50,147 nucleotides of DNA from Nonomuraea indica (GCF_002850745.1 NZ_KZ559469.1:261689-311835), one strand, 5' to 3'; numbered from the stretch's first letter, positions 33,170-40,413 are shown. The notes: generated by a model from the letters alone, not told the origin. A program made the numbers and translations.

Positions 33170-33201
33170 CTTACACATGTCAGATATCTTGCATATGTAA
33201 G
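33170..33201. promoter_or_regulatory. TetR operator between regulator and P450 unit
   Basis: CTTACACATG (33170-33179) and CATATGTAAG (33192-33201) form a 10-bp inverted repeat with one mismatch around a GATATC core (33183-33188). It lies in the space between the TetR start and the divergent P450 transcription unit, and is unusually AT-rich for this genome. It is the best operator candidate for the TetR protein. Confidence 0.6.
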
Positions 33202-33336
33202 CTAACGTGGCGGTTGGACGACCGAAAGGATCACCACGCATGGCGGACGAGTCCAGGCCGAGCGGTCGCGCTCCCGCCGGGTGCCACCTCGTGACGCCAC
33301 CGCCCAGAAGGCCGACATCCTCGGCGCCGACCGGCA

Positions 33337-33477
33337 GGCGACCCGGACCAGGGCAGCTTCGTCGCCGTCCATCGCGAGGGCGGCGAGGTCACCGGCGTGG
33401 CCGGCTGGAACATGCCCAGGCAGGCCCGCATCCGGCGGCAGCGGCTCCTGCGGTCCTGGCTGCCGGCCCCGCCCTGA
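33337..33477 (+). pseudogene. Remnant of ferredoxin reductase (C-terminal tail)
   Basis: One frame reads AGDPDQGSFVAVHREGGEVT, then GVAGWNMPRQARIRRQRLL and a stop at 33475-33477. G-W-N-M-P-x-Q-A-R preceded by G-S-F-V-A-V-x-R is the closing strand of rubredoxin/ferredoxin reductases that serve P450 systems. No FAD or NAD domain is present upstream, where the frame meets a stop at 33292-33294. A possible start with AAAGGA (ATG 33240) lies in a different frame. The ~370-residue front of the gene is therefore lost. The remnant lies directly before the P450 and ferredoxin genes, where a working reductase would be expected. Confidence 0.65.
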
Positions 33478-33525
33478 CCTCAGCGTGACCTTCCCGCCCA
33501 CCGGCGGCTTCCCAAGGAGATGCAC

Positions 33526-34737
33526 ATGAGTGTCCGTGACCAGGTCCTGGACTACCCGATCCCCAACGACGCGGCGCTGGACCCGCCCGCCGAGTGGGCC
33601 GAGCTGCGCAGCACGTGCCCGGTGGCCCACGTCAGGCTGCCCAGCGGCGACCAGGCGACGCTGCTGACCCGTTACGACGACGTCAGGGCCGTGCTCGCCG
33701 ACCCGCGCTTCACCCGCCGGCTCACCGCGCCCGACGCGGCCCGGCTGTCGGCGGAGGGGGGAAGCGTGTTCAGCGGTGAGTTCGCGCAGATCATCCCCGA
33801 TGGCGGGGAGGAGCACCAGCACTGGCGGCGGTTGGTCGGCAGGTGGTTCACCGCCAAGCGGATGGCCGCTCTGCGCCCCCGGATGGCCCGGATCGCCGAG
33901 GACCTCGTCGACGAGCTGGTCGAGCGGGGCGCTCCCGCCGACCTCAAGGCGGGCCTGGGCTTCCCGCTGCCCGTGTTCGTGATCTGCGAGATGCTCGGCG
34001 TGCCGGCCGACGACCGGGAGCGGTTCTCGTACTGGTCGGACACGCTGCTCAACCTCACCCGCTACGGCCAGGACGAGATCGAGGCGGCCCAGGGCGAGTT
34101 CTTCGCGTACATGTCCGACCTCCTCGCGGCCAAGCGGCGGGAACCGGGCGAGGACCTGCTGAGCGAGCTGATCGCGGTCGGCGGCCCCGAGGACGGCGGG
34201 CTGTCCGACCTGCAGATCCTGGTCACCGGGATGGGCCTGCTGGTCGCCGGGCACGAGACCACCGCCAACATGATCGGCAAGATGGTCGCCATGCTGCTGG
34301 CCGACCGGACCCGCTGGGAGAGCCTGCTGGCGGACCCGTCGCTGATCCGCACGGCGGTGGAGGAGTCGCTGCGCCTCGACAGCAACTCCGGCTTCGGCCT
34401 GCCCCGCTACCTGCGCGAGGAGACCGAGGTCAGCGGCACCGTCCTGCCGCGCGGCACGACCGTGGTGTGCAGCATGGCGGCGGCCAACCGGGACGAGGAC
34501 GTCTTCGACGCCGCCGGCGAGATGGACCTGCGCCGCAGCCCGAACCCGCACCTGGCCTTCGGCGCCGGCGCGCACTCCTGCCTCGGCCAGGCGCTGGCCC
34601 GTACCGAGCTGCAGGTCGTGCTGGAGGTGCTGCTGCGCAGGCTGCCCTCCCTGGAACTGGCCGTGCCGGTGGCGGAGCTGGAGCGCGTGGAGGGGCTGGC
34701 CGTCGGCGGCCTCGCCACGGTCCCCGTCCGCTGGTGA
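33526..34737 (+). CDS. Cytochrome P450 (CYP105/107-like bacterial class I)
   Basis: A 403-residue soluble P450. The I-helix oxygen motif is AGHETT (residues 241-246), the K-helix E-S-L-R is at 280-283, and the heme cysteine is C352 in LAFGAGAHSCLGQALARTEL. The N-terminus (RDQVLDYPIPNDAALDPPAE) is typical of actinomycete P450s. It inserts one oxygen atom using electrons from the ferredoxin encoded 34 bases downstream. ATG 33526 has AAGGAG 6 bases before it; the ATG at 33520 would be too close. Its reductase partner upstream is decayed, so electrons must come from elsewhere. Substrate unknown. Confidence 0.95.
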   Translation: MSVRDQVLDYPIPNDAALDPPAEWAELRSTCPVAHVRLPSGDQATLLTRYDDVRAVLADPRFTRRLTAPDAARLSAEGGSVFSGEFAQIIPDGGEEHQHWRRLVGRWFTAKRMAALRPRMARIAEDLVDELVERGAPADLKAGLGFPLPVFVICEMLGVPADDRERFSYWSDTLLNLTRYGQDEIEAAQGEFFAYMSDLLAAKRREPGEDLLSELIAVGGPEDGGLSDLQILVTGMGLLVAGHETTANMIGKMVAMLLADRTRWESLLADPSLIRTAVEESLRLDSNSGFGLPRYLREETEVSGTVLPRGTTVVCSMAAANRDEDVFDAAGEMDLRRSPNPHLAFGAGAHSCLGQALARTELQVVLEVLLRRLPSLELAVPVAELERVEGLAVGGLATVPVRW

Positions 34738-34771
34738 CCCCGACCGCCGGATCGACCACGAGGAGCCCGAC

Positions 34772-34963
34772 ATGAACGTGACCGTCGACGAGGAGAAGTG
34801 CTGCGGCGCCGGCCAGTGCGTGCTGCTCGCACCGGAGGTGTTCGACCAGCGCGACGACGACGGCGTCGTCGTCCTGCTCTCGCCCGAACCGGCCGAGGAG
34901 CACCACGCCGCCGTCCGCGAGGCCGCCGCCGTCTGCCCCGCCGCCGCCATCGGGGTGCGGTAG
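34772..34963 (+). CDS. [3Fe-4S]-type ferredoxin for the P450
   Basis: A 63-residue ferredoxin: VTVDEEKCCGAGQCVLLAPE, then DQRDDDGVVVLLSP and AAVCPAAAIGVR. The pattern Cys10-x5-Cys16 ... Cys55-Pro fits the single 3Fe-4S cluster proteins that feed actinomycete P450s; the middle site, which is Cys in 4Fe-4S forms, is Gly/Ala here. An extra Cys at position 11 is unusual. It follows the P450 by 34 bases in the same operon and ends at a hairpin. Confidence 0.92.
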   Translation: MNVTVDEEKCCGAGQCVLLAPEVFDQRDDDGVVVLLSPEPAEEHHAAVREAAAVCPAAAIGVR

Positions 34964-34990
34964 GGGATCCGGCGCGGGGCGGTCGCCCGG

Positions 34991-35019
34991 GACGGCCGCC
35001 CCCGCCCGCGTGGGCCGTC
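34991..35019. terminator. Hairpin between ferredoxin and OhrR-type genes
   Basis: GACGGCC (34991-34997) pairs with GGCCGTC (35013-35019) between the convergent ends of the ferredoxin gene and the MarR gene. A GC-rich loop of 15 bases separates the arms. It could stop transcription in both directions. Confidence 0.5.
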
Positions 35020-35481
35020 TCAGGCCCGCGCGGCGATGTTGGCGGTGAGAGTCCGCAGCAGCGTCTTGAGCTGCTCCATCTCCGCACCGGCCAGCCCCAT
35101 GATCTCATCGAGGGCGGGCACCAGGGAGGCGGCGCGGCGGCGCAGGGCGGCGCCCTCCTCGGTGAGCGACACCGTCACCTGCCGCTCGTCGTCGGTGCTG
35201 CGCCGGCGCAGCACCAGCCCGTTGGCCTCCAGGCGTTTGAGCAGCGGCGTCAGCGTCCCGTAGTCGAGGTTGAGCGTGGCGCCGAGCCCCTTGACCGAGG
35301 ACCGGCCGTTCTCGTACAGGGCCACCAGCACCAGGTACTGGGGATAGGTCAGGCCGAACTCGTCGAGCAGCGGACGGTAGGCGTTCGTCACCGCGCGGTG
35401 CGCGGAGTACAGCACGAAGCACAGGAACTCGTCCAGGCGCAGGAACTCCTCTTCGTGCGCCTCGGCTCGGGTGGATGGCAT
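35020..35481 (-). CDS. OhrR-type MarR regulator (organic hydroperoxide sensor)
   Basis: A 153-residue MarR protein: LDEFLCFVLYSAHRAVTNAY, RPLLDEFGLTYPQYLVLVAL, SSVKGLGATLNLDYGTLTPL, LKRLEANGLVLRRRSTDDER. Cys21 in E-F-L-C-F sits exactly where OhrR repressors carry the peroxide-reactive cysteine, and the Tyr residues in AYRPLL and TYPQYL that stabilise it are present. When the Cys is oxidised the protein leaves DNA. It is divergent from an alpha/beta hydrolase with a perfect palindrome over that gene's -10 box, so it probably represses the hydrolase. No Ohr peroxidase gene is adjacent. Confidence 0.88.
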   Translation of the reverse strand: MPSTRAEAHEEEFLRLDEFLCFVLYSAHRAVTNAYRPLLDEFGLTYPQYLVLVALYENGRSSVKGLGATLNLDYGTLTPLLKRLEANGLVLRRRSTDDERQVTVSLTEEGAALRRRAASLVPALDEIMGLAGAEMEQLKTLLRTLTANIAARA

Positions 35482-35585
35482 GAGGCCTTCTTCCTGGTCG
35501 CCCTCTCCGTGCTCTCTCCGGCGAGAGGCGCCGTGATCGTCTCGCCGTCCACGATACCTCCTGTTTACAAGCCCGCAAGCTGCTT

Positions 35586-35619
35586 TTACCAAATTAAGTT
35601 GTGCACGATATAATCGTGC
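35586..35619 (+). promoter_or_regulatory. Promoter and OhrR-type operator of the hydrolase gene
   Basis: TTACCA (35586-35591) and the consensus TATAAT (35609-35614) are 17 bases apart. The perfect 17-bp palindrome GCACGATATAATCGTGC (35603-35619) covers the -10 box. It is the obvious binding site for the divergent MarR-type repressor. Confidence 0.75.
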
Positions 35620-35678
35620 GCTAGTGTCTCCGGCACGAGGAGAGCGGTGCCGCCGCTCCCCCTGACCGAGGAGCATCG

Positions 35679-36653
35679 ATGACGTCCCAGCAGCAGACAC
35701 CCCAGTCCCCCGTCCTGGAGCCGGCCGCCGCCGCGTTCGTCCAGGCCACCTCCACCCCGCCGTTCCTGTTCGAGCTGCCGGTGGCCGAGGGCCGGGCCGC
35801 GGTGGACGAGGCCCAGTCCGGCCCGATCGCCAAGCCCGAGGTCGACGAGGAGTGGGTGACGGTCGAGGGAGGCCCGACCGGATCGGTCCGGGCGCGCATC
35901 GTCAAGCCGAAGGGAGCCACCGGCCCCCTCCCGGTCGTCGTCTACATCCACGGCGCCGGATGGGTCTTCGGCAACGCCCACACGCACGACCGCCTGGTGC
36001 GCGAGCTCGCCGTCGGCGCCGGTGCCGCCGTGGTCTTCCCCGAGTACGACCGCTCGCCCGAGCAGCGCTACCCGGTCGCCGTCGAGCAGAACTACGCGGT
36101 CGCCCGCTGGGTGGTCGCCGAGGGCGCCGGCAAGGGCCTCGACGCGTCCCGCATGGCCGTGGCCGGCGACTCCGTCGGCGGCAACATGGCCATCGCCCTG
36201 ACGCTGATAGCCAAGGAACGCGGGGACGTGCCGCTGGTCCAGCAGGTGCTGTTCTACCCGGTCACCGACGCCGCCTTCGACACCGGCTCCTACCACCAGT
36301 TCGCCGAGGGCTACTTCCTGCGCCGCGACGGCATGCGGTGGTTCTGGGACCAGTACACCACCGACGAGCGCGAGCGGGCCCAGATCACCGCCTCCCCGTT
36401 GCGGGCGACCACCGAGCAGCTCGCCGGGCTGCCGCCGGCCCTCGTCATCACCGCCGAGGCCGACGTCCTGCGGGACGAGGGCGAGGCCTACGCCGCCAAG
36501 CTGCGCGCCGCCGGCGTCCCCGTCGTCGCCACCCGCTACCTCGGCGTCATCCACGACTTCGTGATGCTCAACCCCCTCCGCGGGATGCGGGGCACCCAGG
36601 CCGCCATCGACCAGGCCGTCGGCACCCTGCGCAGCGCCCTGCACCCGAGCTGA
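35679..36653 (+). CDS. Alpha/beta hydrolase, hormone-sensitive lipase family
   Basis: A 324-residue esterase of the HSL/BD-FAE family. The oxyanion motif is HGAGW (from H91), a variant of the usual HGGG; the nucleophile S165 lies in GDSVGG; the acid is D262 in EADVLRDEG; the histidine is H292 in VIHDFV. GAGGAG lies 6 bases before the ATG. It is controlled from a promoter overlapped by a MarR palindrome and sits divergent from the OhrR-type gene. It may act on a lipid or ester hydroperoxide product; that is inference. Its 3' end carries a tandem duplication that copies the stop codon. Confidence 0.92.
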   Translation: MTSQQQTPQSPVLEPAAAAFVQATSTPPFLFELPVAEGRAAVDEAQSGPIAKPEVDEEWVTVEGGPTGSVRARIVKPKGATGPLPVVVYIHGAGWVFGNAHTHDRLVRELAVGAGAAVVFPEYDRSPEQRYPVAVEQNYAVARWVVAEGAGKGLDASRMAVAGDSVGGNMAIALTLIAKERGDVPLVQQVLFYPVTDAAFDTGSYHQFAEGYFLRRDGMRWFWDQYTTDERERAQITASPLRATTEQLAGLPPALVITAEADVLRDEGEAYAAKLRAAGVPVVATRYLGVIHDFVMLNPLRGMRGTQAAIDQAVGTLRSALHPS

Positions 36654-36700
36654 CCCGCCCGGCGCACCGCCCTGCACCCGAGCTGACCCGCCCGGCGCAC
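36635..36700 (+). repeat. 33-bp tandem duplication across the hydrolase stop codon
   Basis: Bases 36635-36667 are repeated exactly at 36668-36700. The unit begins CGCCCTGCACCCGAGCTGAC and includes the hydrolase stop TGA. The second copy lies after the stop and would again read Ala-Leu-His-Pro-Ser-stop. This is a recent slippage or unequal recombination event. Confidence 0.9.
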
Positions 36701-36817
36701 CGCACCGGCACCGGACCGCACGCCGCGCCCCGCACCCGCGCCGGGCCACATACCGCGGGCCGTGCCGTACCCCCGCGCCGGCCGCACGCCCGCCATCCGA
36801 CCTGCAAGGAGGACCTC

Positions 36818-37690
36818 ATGTCCCGTTCCGCCCGCACCCGCTCGACCGCCGGCGCCCGCTCGGCCGTCCGCACCCTCGCCACCGTGGCCCTGGCCCCGAT
36901 CGTGGCCGGTTCGCTGCTCGCCGCCACCGCGACGAGCAGCAGTGCCGCCGCCGCGCAGCAGGCCGGCACGGGCGGGGCCAAGCCGACCGTCGTGCTCGTC
37001 CACGGCGCCTTCGCCGACGCCTCCAGCTGGTCCGGCGTCATCCGGCGGCTGCGCGACGACGGCTACCCCGTCGTCGCCGTGGCCAACCCGCTGCGCGGGC
37101 TGAGCGGTGACGCCGCCTACCTGCGCAGCGTCCTCGACACCGTGCCGGGGCCCGTCATCCTGACCGGCCACTCCTACGGCGGCTCGGTGATCAGCCAGGC
37201 CGCCGCCGGCGATCCGGACGTCAAGGCGCTCGTCTACATCGCCGCGTTCATCCCGGACGCCGGGGAGAGCGCCGGCGAGCTGGCCGGCAAGTTCCCCGGC
37301 AGCACCCTGGGCGAGACCCTGAACCCGGCTGCCTATCCCCTGCCGGGCGGCGGCACCGGCACCGAGCTGACCATCAGGCAGGACCGGTTCCACCGGCAGT
37401 TCGCCGCCGACGTGCCCGCCGCCACCGCCGCGGTCATGGCGGCCGCCCAGCGACCGGTCGCCACCCTCGCCCTGGAGGAGAAGGCGACCGGGGCCGCGTG
37501 GAAGGACATCCGCTCGTACGCGCTGATCACCGGCAAGGACAACAACATCCCGGCCGAGGCCCAGCGGTGGATGGCCGAGCGCGCCGGCGCCCGGACCGTC
37601 ACCCTCGAAGGCGCGTCGCACGCGGTGTCGGTCTCCGAGCCGGAGGCGGTCACCGACCTCATCCGCCGCGCCGCCCGCGAGACCCGCTGA
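36818..37690 (+). CDS. Secreted alpha/beta hydrolase
   Basis: A 290-residue hydrolase with an N-terminal export signal: Arg-rich start, then VALAPIVAGSLLAATATSS before the fold. The core shows VVLVHGAFADASSW (oxyanion), the nucleophile in LTGHSYGGSVISQAA, IAAFIPDAGESAG and the histidine in EGASHAVSVSEPE. This is the MhpC/YdfJ-like group that includes esterases and haloalkane-type hydrolases; the substrate is unknown. AAGGAGG lies 5 bases upstream of the ATG. It follows the HSL-type hydrolase by about 165 bases on the same strand. Confidence 0.9.
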   Translation: MSRSARTRSTAGARSAVRTLATVALAPIVAGSLLAATATSSSAAAAQQAGTGGAKPTVVLVHGAFADASSWSGVIRRLRDDGYPVVAVANPLRGLSGDAAYLRSVLDTVPGPVILTGHSYGGSVISQAAAGDPDVKALVYIAAFIPDAGESAGELAGKFPGSTLGETLNPAAYPLPGGGTGTELTIRQDRFHRQFAADVPAATAAVMAAAQRPVATLALEEKATGAAWKDIRSYALITGKDNNIPAEAQRWMAERAGARTVTLEGASHAVSVSEPEAVTDLIRRAARETR

Positions 37691-37693
37691 ATC

Positions 37694-37733
37694 CTGCGGC
37701 CCGGGTTCGCCGCCCCGGAAGCGGGGTCCGCAG
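37694..37733. terminator. Hairpin between convergent hydrolase and SDR genes
   Basis: CTGCGG (37694-37699) pairs with CCGCAG (37728-37733), with an inner CCCCG/CGGGG arm, between the secreted hydrolase stop and the SDR stop. Confidence 0.5.
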
Positions 37734-37745
37734 CCGCCGGGGCAG

Positions 37746-38405
37746 TCACCGTGAGCCGCCGTCGTGCAGGGCCTCCCGCTCCCACCGGTGCCGCGGCTGG
37801 ACGTGCAGCCGCCAGTAGTGCTCGGCGATGTCGTCGGGGTCGAAGGCCGTGCCGGGGGCGACCGGGCCGGCCACGGTGACGCTCGCCACGTGGACTCCGG
37901 CAGGTCCGTACGTCTGGTCCAGGAGCGTGACCAGCGTCCGGACCCCGGCCTTGCCCAGCGAGAGGCTCACGTACTCGGGCTTGGGCTCGGGCATGCCGCC
38001 GGTGACGAGGAACGTGCCGCCGCCGCGGGCCGCCATGGCGGGCGCGATGTGGGCGGCGGCGTCGAGCGCGCCGATCACGTTGACCGCCCAGGCCTCCATG
38101 TGACCGCGAACCGACAGCTCACCCGGCGCGTCGGCCTGGATGAGCGCCGCGTTGTACACGACGACGTCGGGCACGCCGTGCGCACGGACGGCCTCGTCCA
38201 GGGCGGCGCCCAGCGCGTCCCGGTCGGTGCTGTCGGCCGCCGCCGTGACGACCGGCACCCCGTGCGACGCGACCGCCTCGGCCGCGGCGCGCAGGGTCCG
38301 GCCGGTACGCGCGATCAGGGCGATCGGCAGCCCTTCCCTGGCGAACCGGACCGCCACCGCCCGCCCGATCCCCGGGCCCGCCCCGATGACCACTGCGCCT
38401 GCCAT
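37746..38405 (-). CDS. Atypical short-chain dehydrogenase/reductase
   Basis: A 219-residue Rossmann protein: VVIGAGPGIGRAVAVRFARE (cofactor loop), AAADSTDRDALGAALDEAV, VVVYNAALIQAD (the NAG motif) and SLSLGKAGVRTLVTLLDQTY. The lysine of the YxxxK motif is present, but the position of the catalytic Tyr is Leu (LSLGK). It therefore belongs to a group of atypical SDRs whose reaction is uncertain. AGGAG lies 7 bases before ATG 38405. It is divergent from a MerR regulator, and its promoter has the 19-base spacing that MerR proteins act on. Confidence 0.8.
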   Translation of the reverse strand: MAGAVVIGAGPGIGRAVAVRFAREGLPIALIARTGRTLRAAAEAVASHGVPVVTAAADSTDRDALGAALDEAVRAHGVPDVVVYNAALIQADAPGELSVRGHMEAWAVNVIGALDAAAHIAPAMAARGGGTFLVTGGMPEPKPEYVSLSLGKAGVRTLVTLLDQTYGPAGVHVASVTVAGPVAPGTAFDPDDIAEHYWRLHVQPRHRWEREALHDGGSR

Positions 38406-38445
38406 GTGCCGTCTCCTCACGTTCCGTCATCCGCGATACTGGCGA

Positions 38446-38476
38446 CGGTAAGGGGTCACATCCGTGTGAGGGTCAA
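38446..38476 (-). promoter_or_regulatory. MerR-type promoter of the SDR gene
   Basis: On the minus strand TTGACC (38476-38471) and TTACCG (38451-38446) are 19 bases apart. The spacer contains TCACA (38456-38460) and TGTGA (38465-38469), a 4-spaced inverted repeat. The long spacing plus a palindrome within it fits activation by the divergent MerR protein. Confidence 0.6.
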
Positions 38477-38490
38477 GGGGAAGAGTCCGC

Positions 38491-38901
38491 ATGCGCATCG
38501 GGGACCTGGCTCAGGAGACCGGGGTGAACCGGCGGCTGCTGCGTTACTACGAGGAGCAGGGCCTCCTGACTCCGGCGCGGTCGGTCAACGGCTACCGCGA
38601 GTACGCCGACGCGGACGTCGCCCGGGTGCGCAGCATCCGGGCGCTGCTCGCCGCCGGACTTCCGACCGTGGTCATCGGCCGGATCCTGCACTGCGTCAGC
38701 GAGGAGGACGGCCGGGTGGTCTCGTCCGGCTGCCCGGCCGTCGTCACGGACCTCGCGCGCGAACGTGCCCGCATCACCGACACGATCAGCCGGCTGCGGG
38801 CCGCCCAGCGGTCACTGGACGCGATCGCCGGGACGAGCCGCGACACCGTCACGGCACCGGACGCCGCGTCCACCCCGCCGGCCGAACCATGGTCACGCTA
38901 G
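38491..38901 (+). CDS. MerR-family transcriptional regulator
   Basis: A 136-residue MerR protein: MRIGDLAQETGVNRRLLRYY, EEQGLLTPARSVNGYREYAD and VARVRSIRALLAAGLPTVVI form the winged helix and first dimer helix, with a helical coiled-coil tail (ARERARITDTISRLRAAQRS). There is a single late Cys (SSGCPAVV), not a metal-binding pair, so a metal-sensing role is unlikely. It is divergent from the SDR gene and probably activates it by twisting the 19-base promoter. AAGGGGAAGAG lies upstream of the start. Confidence 0.9.
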   Translation: MRIGDLAQETGVNRRLLRYYEEQGLLTPARSVNGYREYADADVARVRSIRALLAAGLPTVVIGRILHCVSEEDGRVVSSGCPAVVTDLARERARITDTISRLRAAQRSLDAIAGTSRDTVTAPDAASTPPAEPWSR

Positions 38902-38915
38902 GGCACAATCCCGGC

Positions 38916-39587
38916 ATGCGGACAGGATGGGCGGCCGTCGCCGAGGTCGACTGGTCGAAGCTGTTCCACGCCTACGGCATGGCCTCGGACACGCCGGGCC
39001 ACCTGCGGGCGCTGGTCGGGGACGACGAGGCAGCGCGGGGCGCCGCCGTGGCTCATCTGCGGAGCGCGGTGATCCACCAGGGCACGCCCTGGACGGTGAC
39101 CCCGCCGGCGGCCCTGGTGGTGGCGGGCCTGCTGCCCGACCCGCGCACGGCCCGGCCCGTCACCGCCGGTGACGGACTCGGGGACATGCCGCTTCGCGCG
39201 CTCCTGCTCGGCTTCCTCACCGAGGTGGCCGAGGCGGCCCAGCCGGGTGTCCCGGAAGAGGAACTCCGCGCCGCGGCCCACCCGCAGGGCCGCGAGCCGG
39301 ACGTCGCCGCCCTCGCGGAGCGGATGTTCGCCCTGGAGGAGGGCGACGAAGACGACGAGGACGGGGACTCGGACGAGGACTGGGACGGGGACTCGGACGA
39401 GGACTGGGACGAGGAGGTGGCCGAGGCGGCCATCGCCGGGGCCGTGCTGGCGTTGCGCGCCATCGCCCCGGCCCTCGTCGAGTCCGTGGCCGCCCACCTC
39501 GACGACCGCGACCCCCACGTACGGCACAGCGCCTCCCGAGCGATGGCCGCCCTCACCGAGATCACCGCTCCTGCCGGATCGCCCTGA
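38916..39587 (+). CDS. Hypothetical HEAT-like protein with acidic repeat
   Basis: A 223-residue protein beginning GWAAVAEVDWSKLFHAYGMA. N- and C-terminal helical units (AALVVAGLLPDPRTARPV, SVAAHLDDRDPHVRHSASRA) look like HEAT/armadillo repeats. In between is an acidic run rich in Asp/Glu/Trp with GDSDEDWD repeated, from a 24-bp tandem. Its ATG lies 14 bases after the MerR stop; an in-frame ATG at 38889 would overlap that gene. No ribosome site is clear. The W-x-x-x-x-H-A-Y-G opening is seen in several actinomycete proteins of unknown function, some linked to toxin-immunity loci; that link is only suggestive. Confidence 0.65.
   Translation: MRTGWAAVAEVDWSKLFHAYGMASDTPGHLRALVGDDEAARGAAVAHLRSAVIHQGTPWTVTPPAALVVAGLLPDPRTARPVTAGDGLGDMPLRALLLGFLTEVAEAAQPGVPEEELRAAAHPQGREPDVAALAERMFALEEGDEDDEDGDSDEDWDGDSDEDWDEEVAEAAIAGAVLALRAIAPALVESVAAHLDDRDPHVRHSASRAMAALTEITAPAGSP
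39360..39407 (+). repeat. 24-bp in-frame tandem repeat (acidic Trp repeat)
   Basis: Two perfect copies of a 24-bp unit at 39360-39383 and 39384-39407 encode Asp-Gly-Asp-Ser-Asp-Glu-Asp-Trp twice. The unit keeps the frame. Confidence 0.9.
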
Positions 39588-39619
39588 GCTCGTCCGGACC
39601 GAGAACACCGGCGGGCGCC

Positions 39620-39760
39620 GGCACGCGCCCGGTCGCGCCTGCGCTTCACGCCCCGCTCCACCTCGTCTGGCGGGCCGGCGACACCAGCCCCCTGCTGGCC
39701 CGCTTCCTGGCCACGCTCGGCCAGGCGGGGGCGCCGGGCGGGAAGGTCATCGCCTCGTAA
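39620..39760 (+). pseudogene. Remnant of a LysR regulator C-terminus (candidate)
   Basis: One frame reads TRPVAPALHAPLHLVWRAGD and TSPLLARFLATLGQAG before a TAA at 39758-39760. L-H-L-V-W-R-A-x-D-T-S-P-L-L-x-x-F-L is the typical end of the effector domain in actinomycete LysR proteins. Nothing upstream encodes the rest. It lies between the HEAT-like gene and the thioredoxin-like gene. Confidence 0.45.
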
Positions 39761-39795
39761 GGTCCAGGCGGCCGTTCCACGCCTACGCTGGTCAC

Positions 39796-40413
39796 ATGAT
39801 CACCATTCGCGAGACCAGGATCGCGGCTGTCACCCTGTCCGCGACACTGCTGCTGACCGCGTGCGGGGCCGCCCCGGGGGACGGGGCGGCCGGTCCGATG
39901 GACGGCAAGGCGCCGTCCCCGGCCGGCCAGGTGACCGCTCCCACCGCACCGGCCAGCACCCCGGCCGCGCCACCGGCCACCGCGCCGGTCACGACGCCGG
40001 CCACCGTACCGGCGGCGCTGAAGTTCACCGCCACCACCCTGAACGGTGACGCCTTCCACGGCGCCGGCCTGGCGGGCAAGCCGGTGGTCTTCTGGTTCTG
40101 GGCGCCGTGGTGCACCAAGTGCCGGTCGGAGGCCCCCGCCGTCAGGGCCGCCGCCGGCCGCCACAAGGACGTGACCTTCGTGGGGGTCGCGGGCCTGGAC
40201 ACCGAGGCGGCGATGAAGGAGTTCGTGCAGCGCACCGGCACCGGGAACATCGTCCAGTTGTCCGACGCCAAGGGCGCCGTGTGGACCAGGCTGGGCGTCA
40301 GCGCACAGTCCACGTTCGTCTTCATGAAGCCGGACGGCTCGACCGAGAAGGCGTCGGGCCCGCTCGACGAGGCCGCCCTGACCGGGCACCTGCGGAAGCT
40401 CCAGGCCGGGTAG
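39796..40413 (+). CDS. Thioredoxin-fold lipoprotein (TlpA/DsbE-like)
   Basis: A 205-residue lipoprotein: signal with lipobox LLLTACGAAP (Cys23), a Pro/Ala/Thr-rich linker to about residue 75, then a thioredoxin domain with the redox pair C106-T-K-C109 in FWFWAPWCTKCRSEAPAVRA and the cis-Pro region SAQSTFVFMKPDG. It is a membrane-anchored thiol oxidoreductase facing outside. The next gene encodes a CcdA/DsbD-type transporter of reducing power, so together they would reduce (or re-reduce) extracytoplasmic disulfides. Typical for cytochrome c maturation or oxidative-stress systems, but no such genes are nearby. In Thr rather than Pro between the cysteines it differs from WCxPC forms. Confidence 0.9.
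   Translation: MITIRETRIAAVTLSATLLLTACGAAPGDGAAGPMDGKAPSPAGQVTAPTAPASTPAAPPATAPVTTPATVPAALKFTATTLNGDAFHGAGLAGKPVVFWFWAPWCTKCRSEAPAVRAAAGRHKDVTFVGVAGLDTEAAMKEFVQRTGTGNIVQLSDAKGAVWTRLGVSAQSTFVFMKPDGSTEKASGPLDEAALTGHLRKLQAG

Noticed and set aside
33202..34950. Long minus-strand frame opposite the P450 gene
   Set aside because: No domain is recognisable and it is antisense to clear P450 and ferredoxin motifs.
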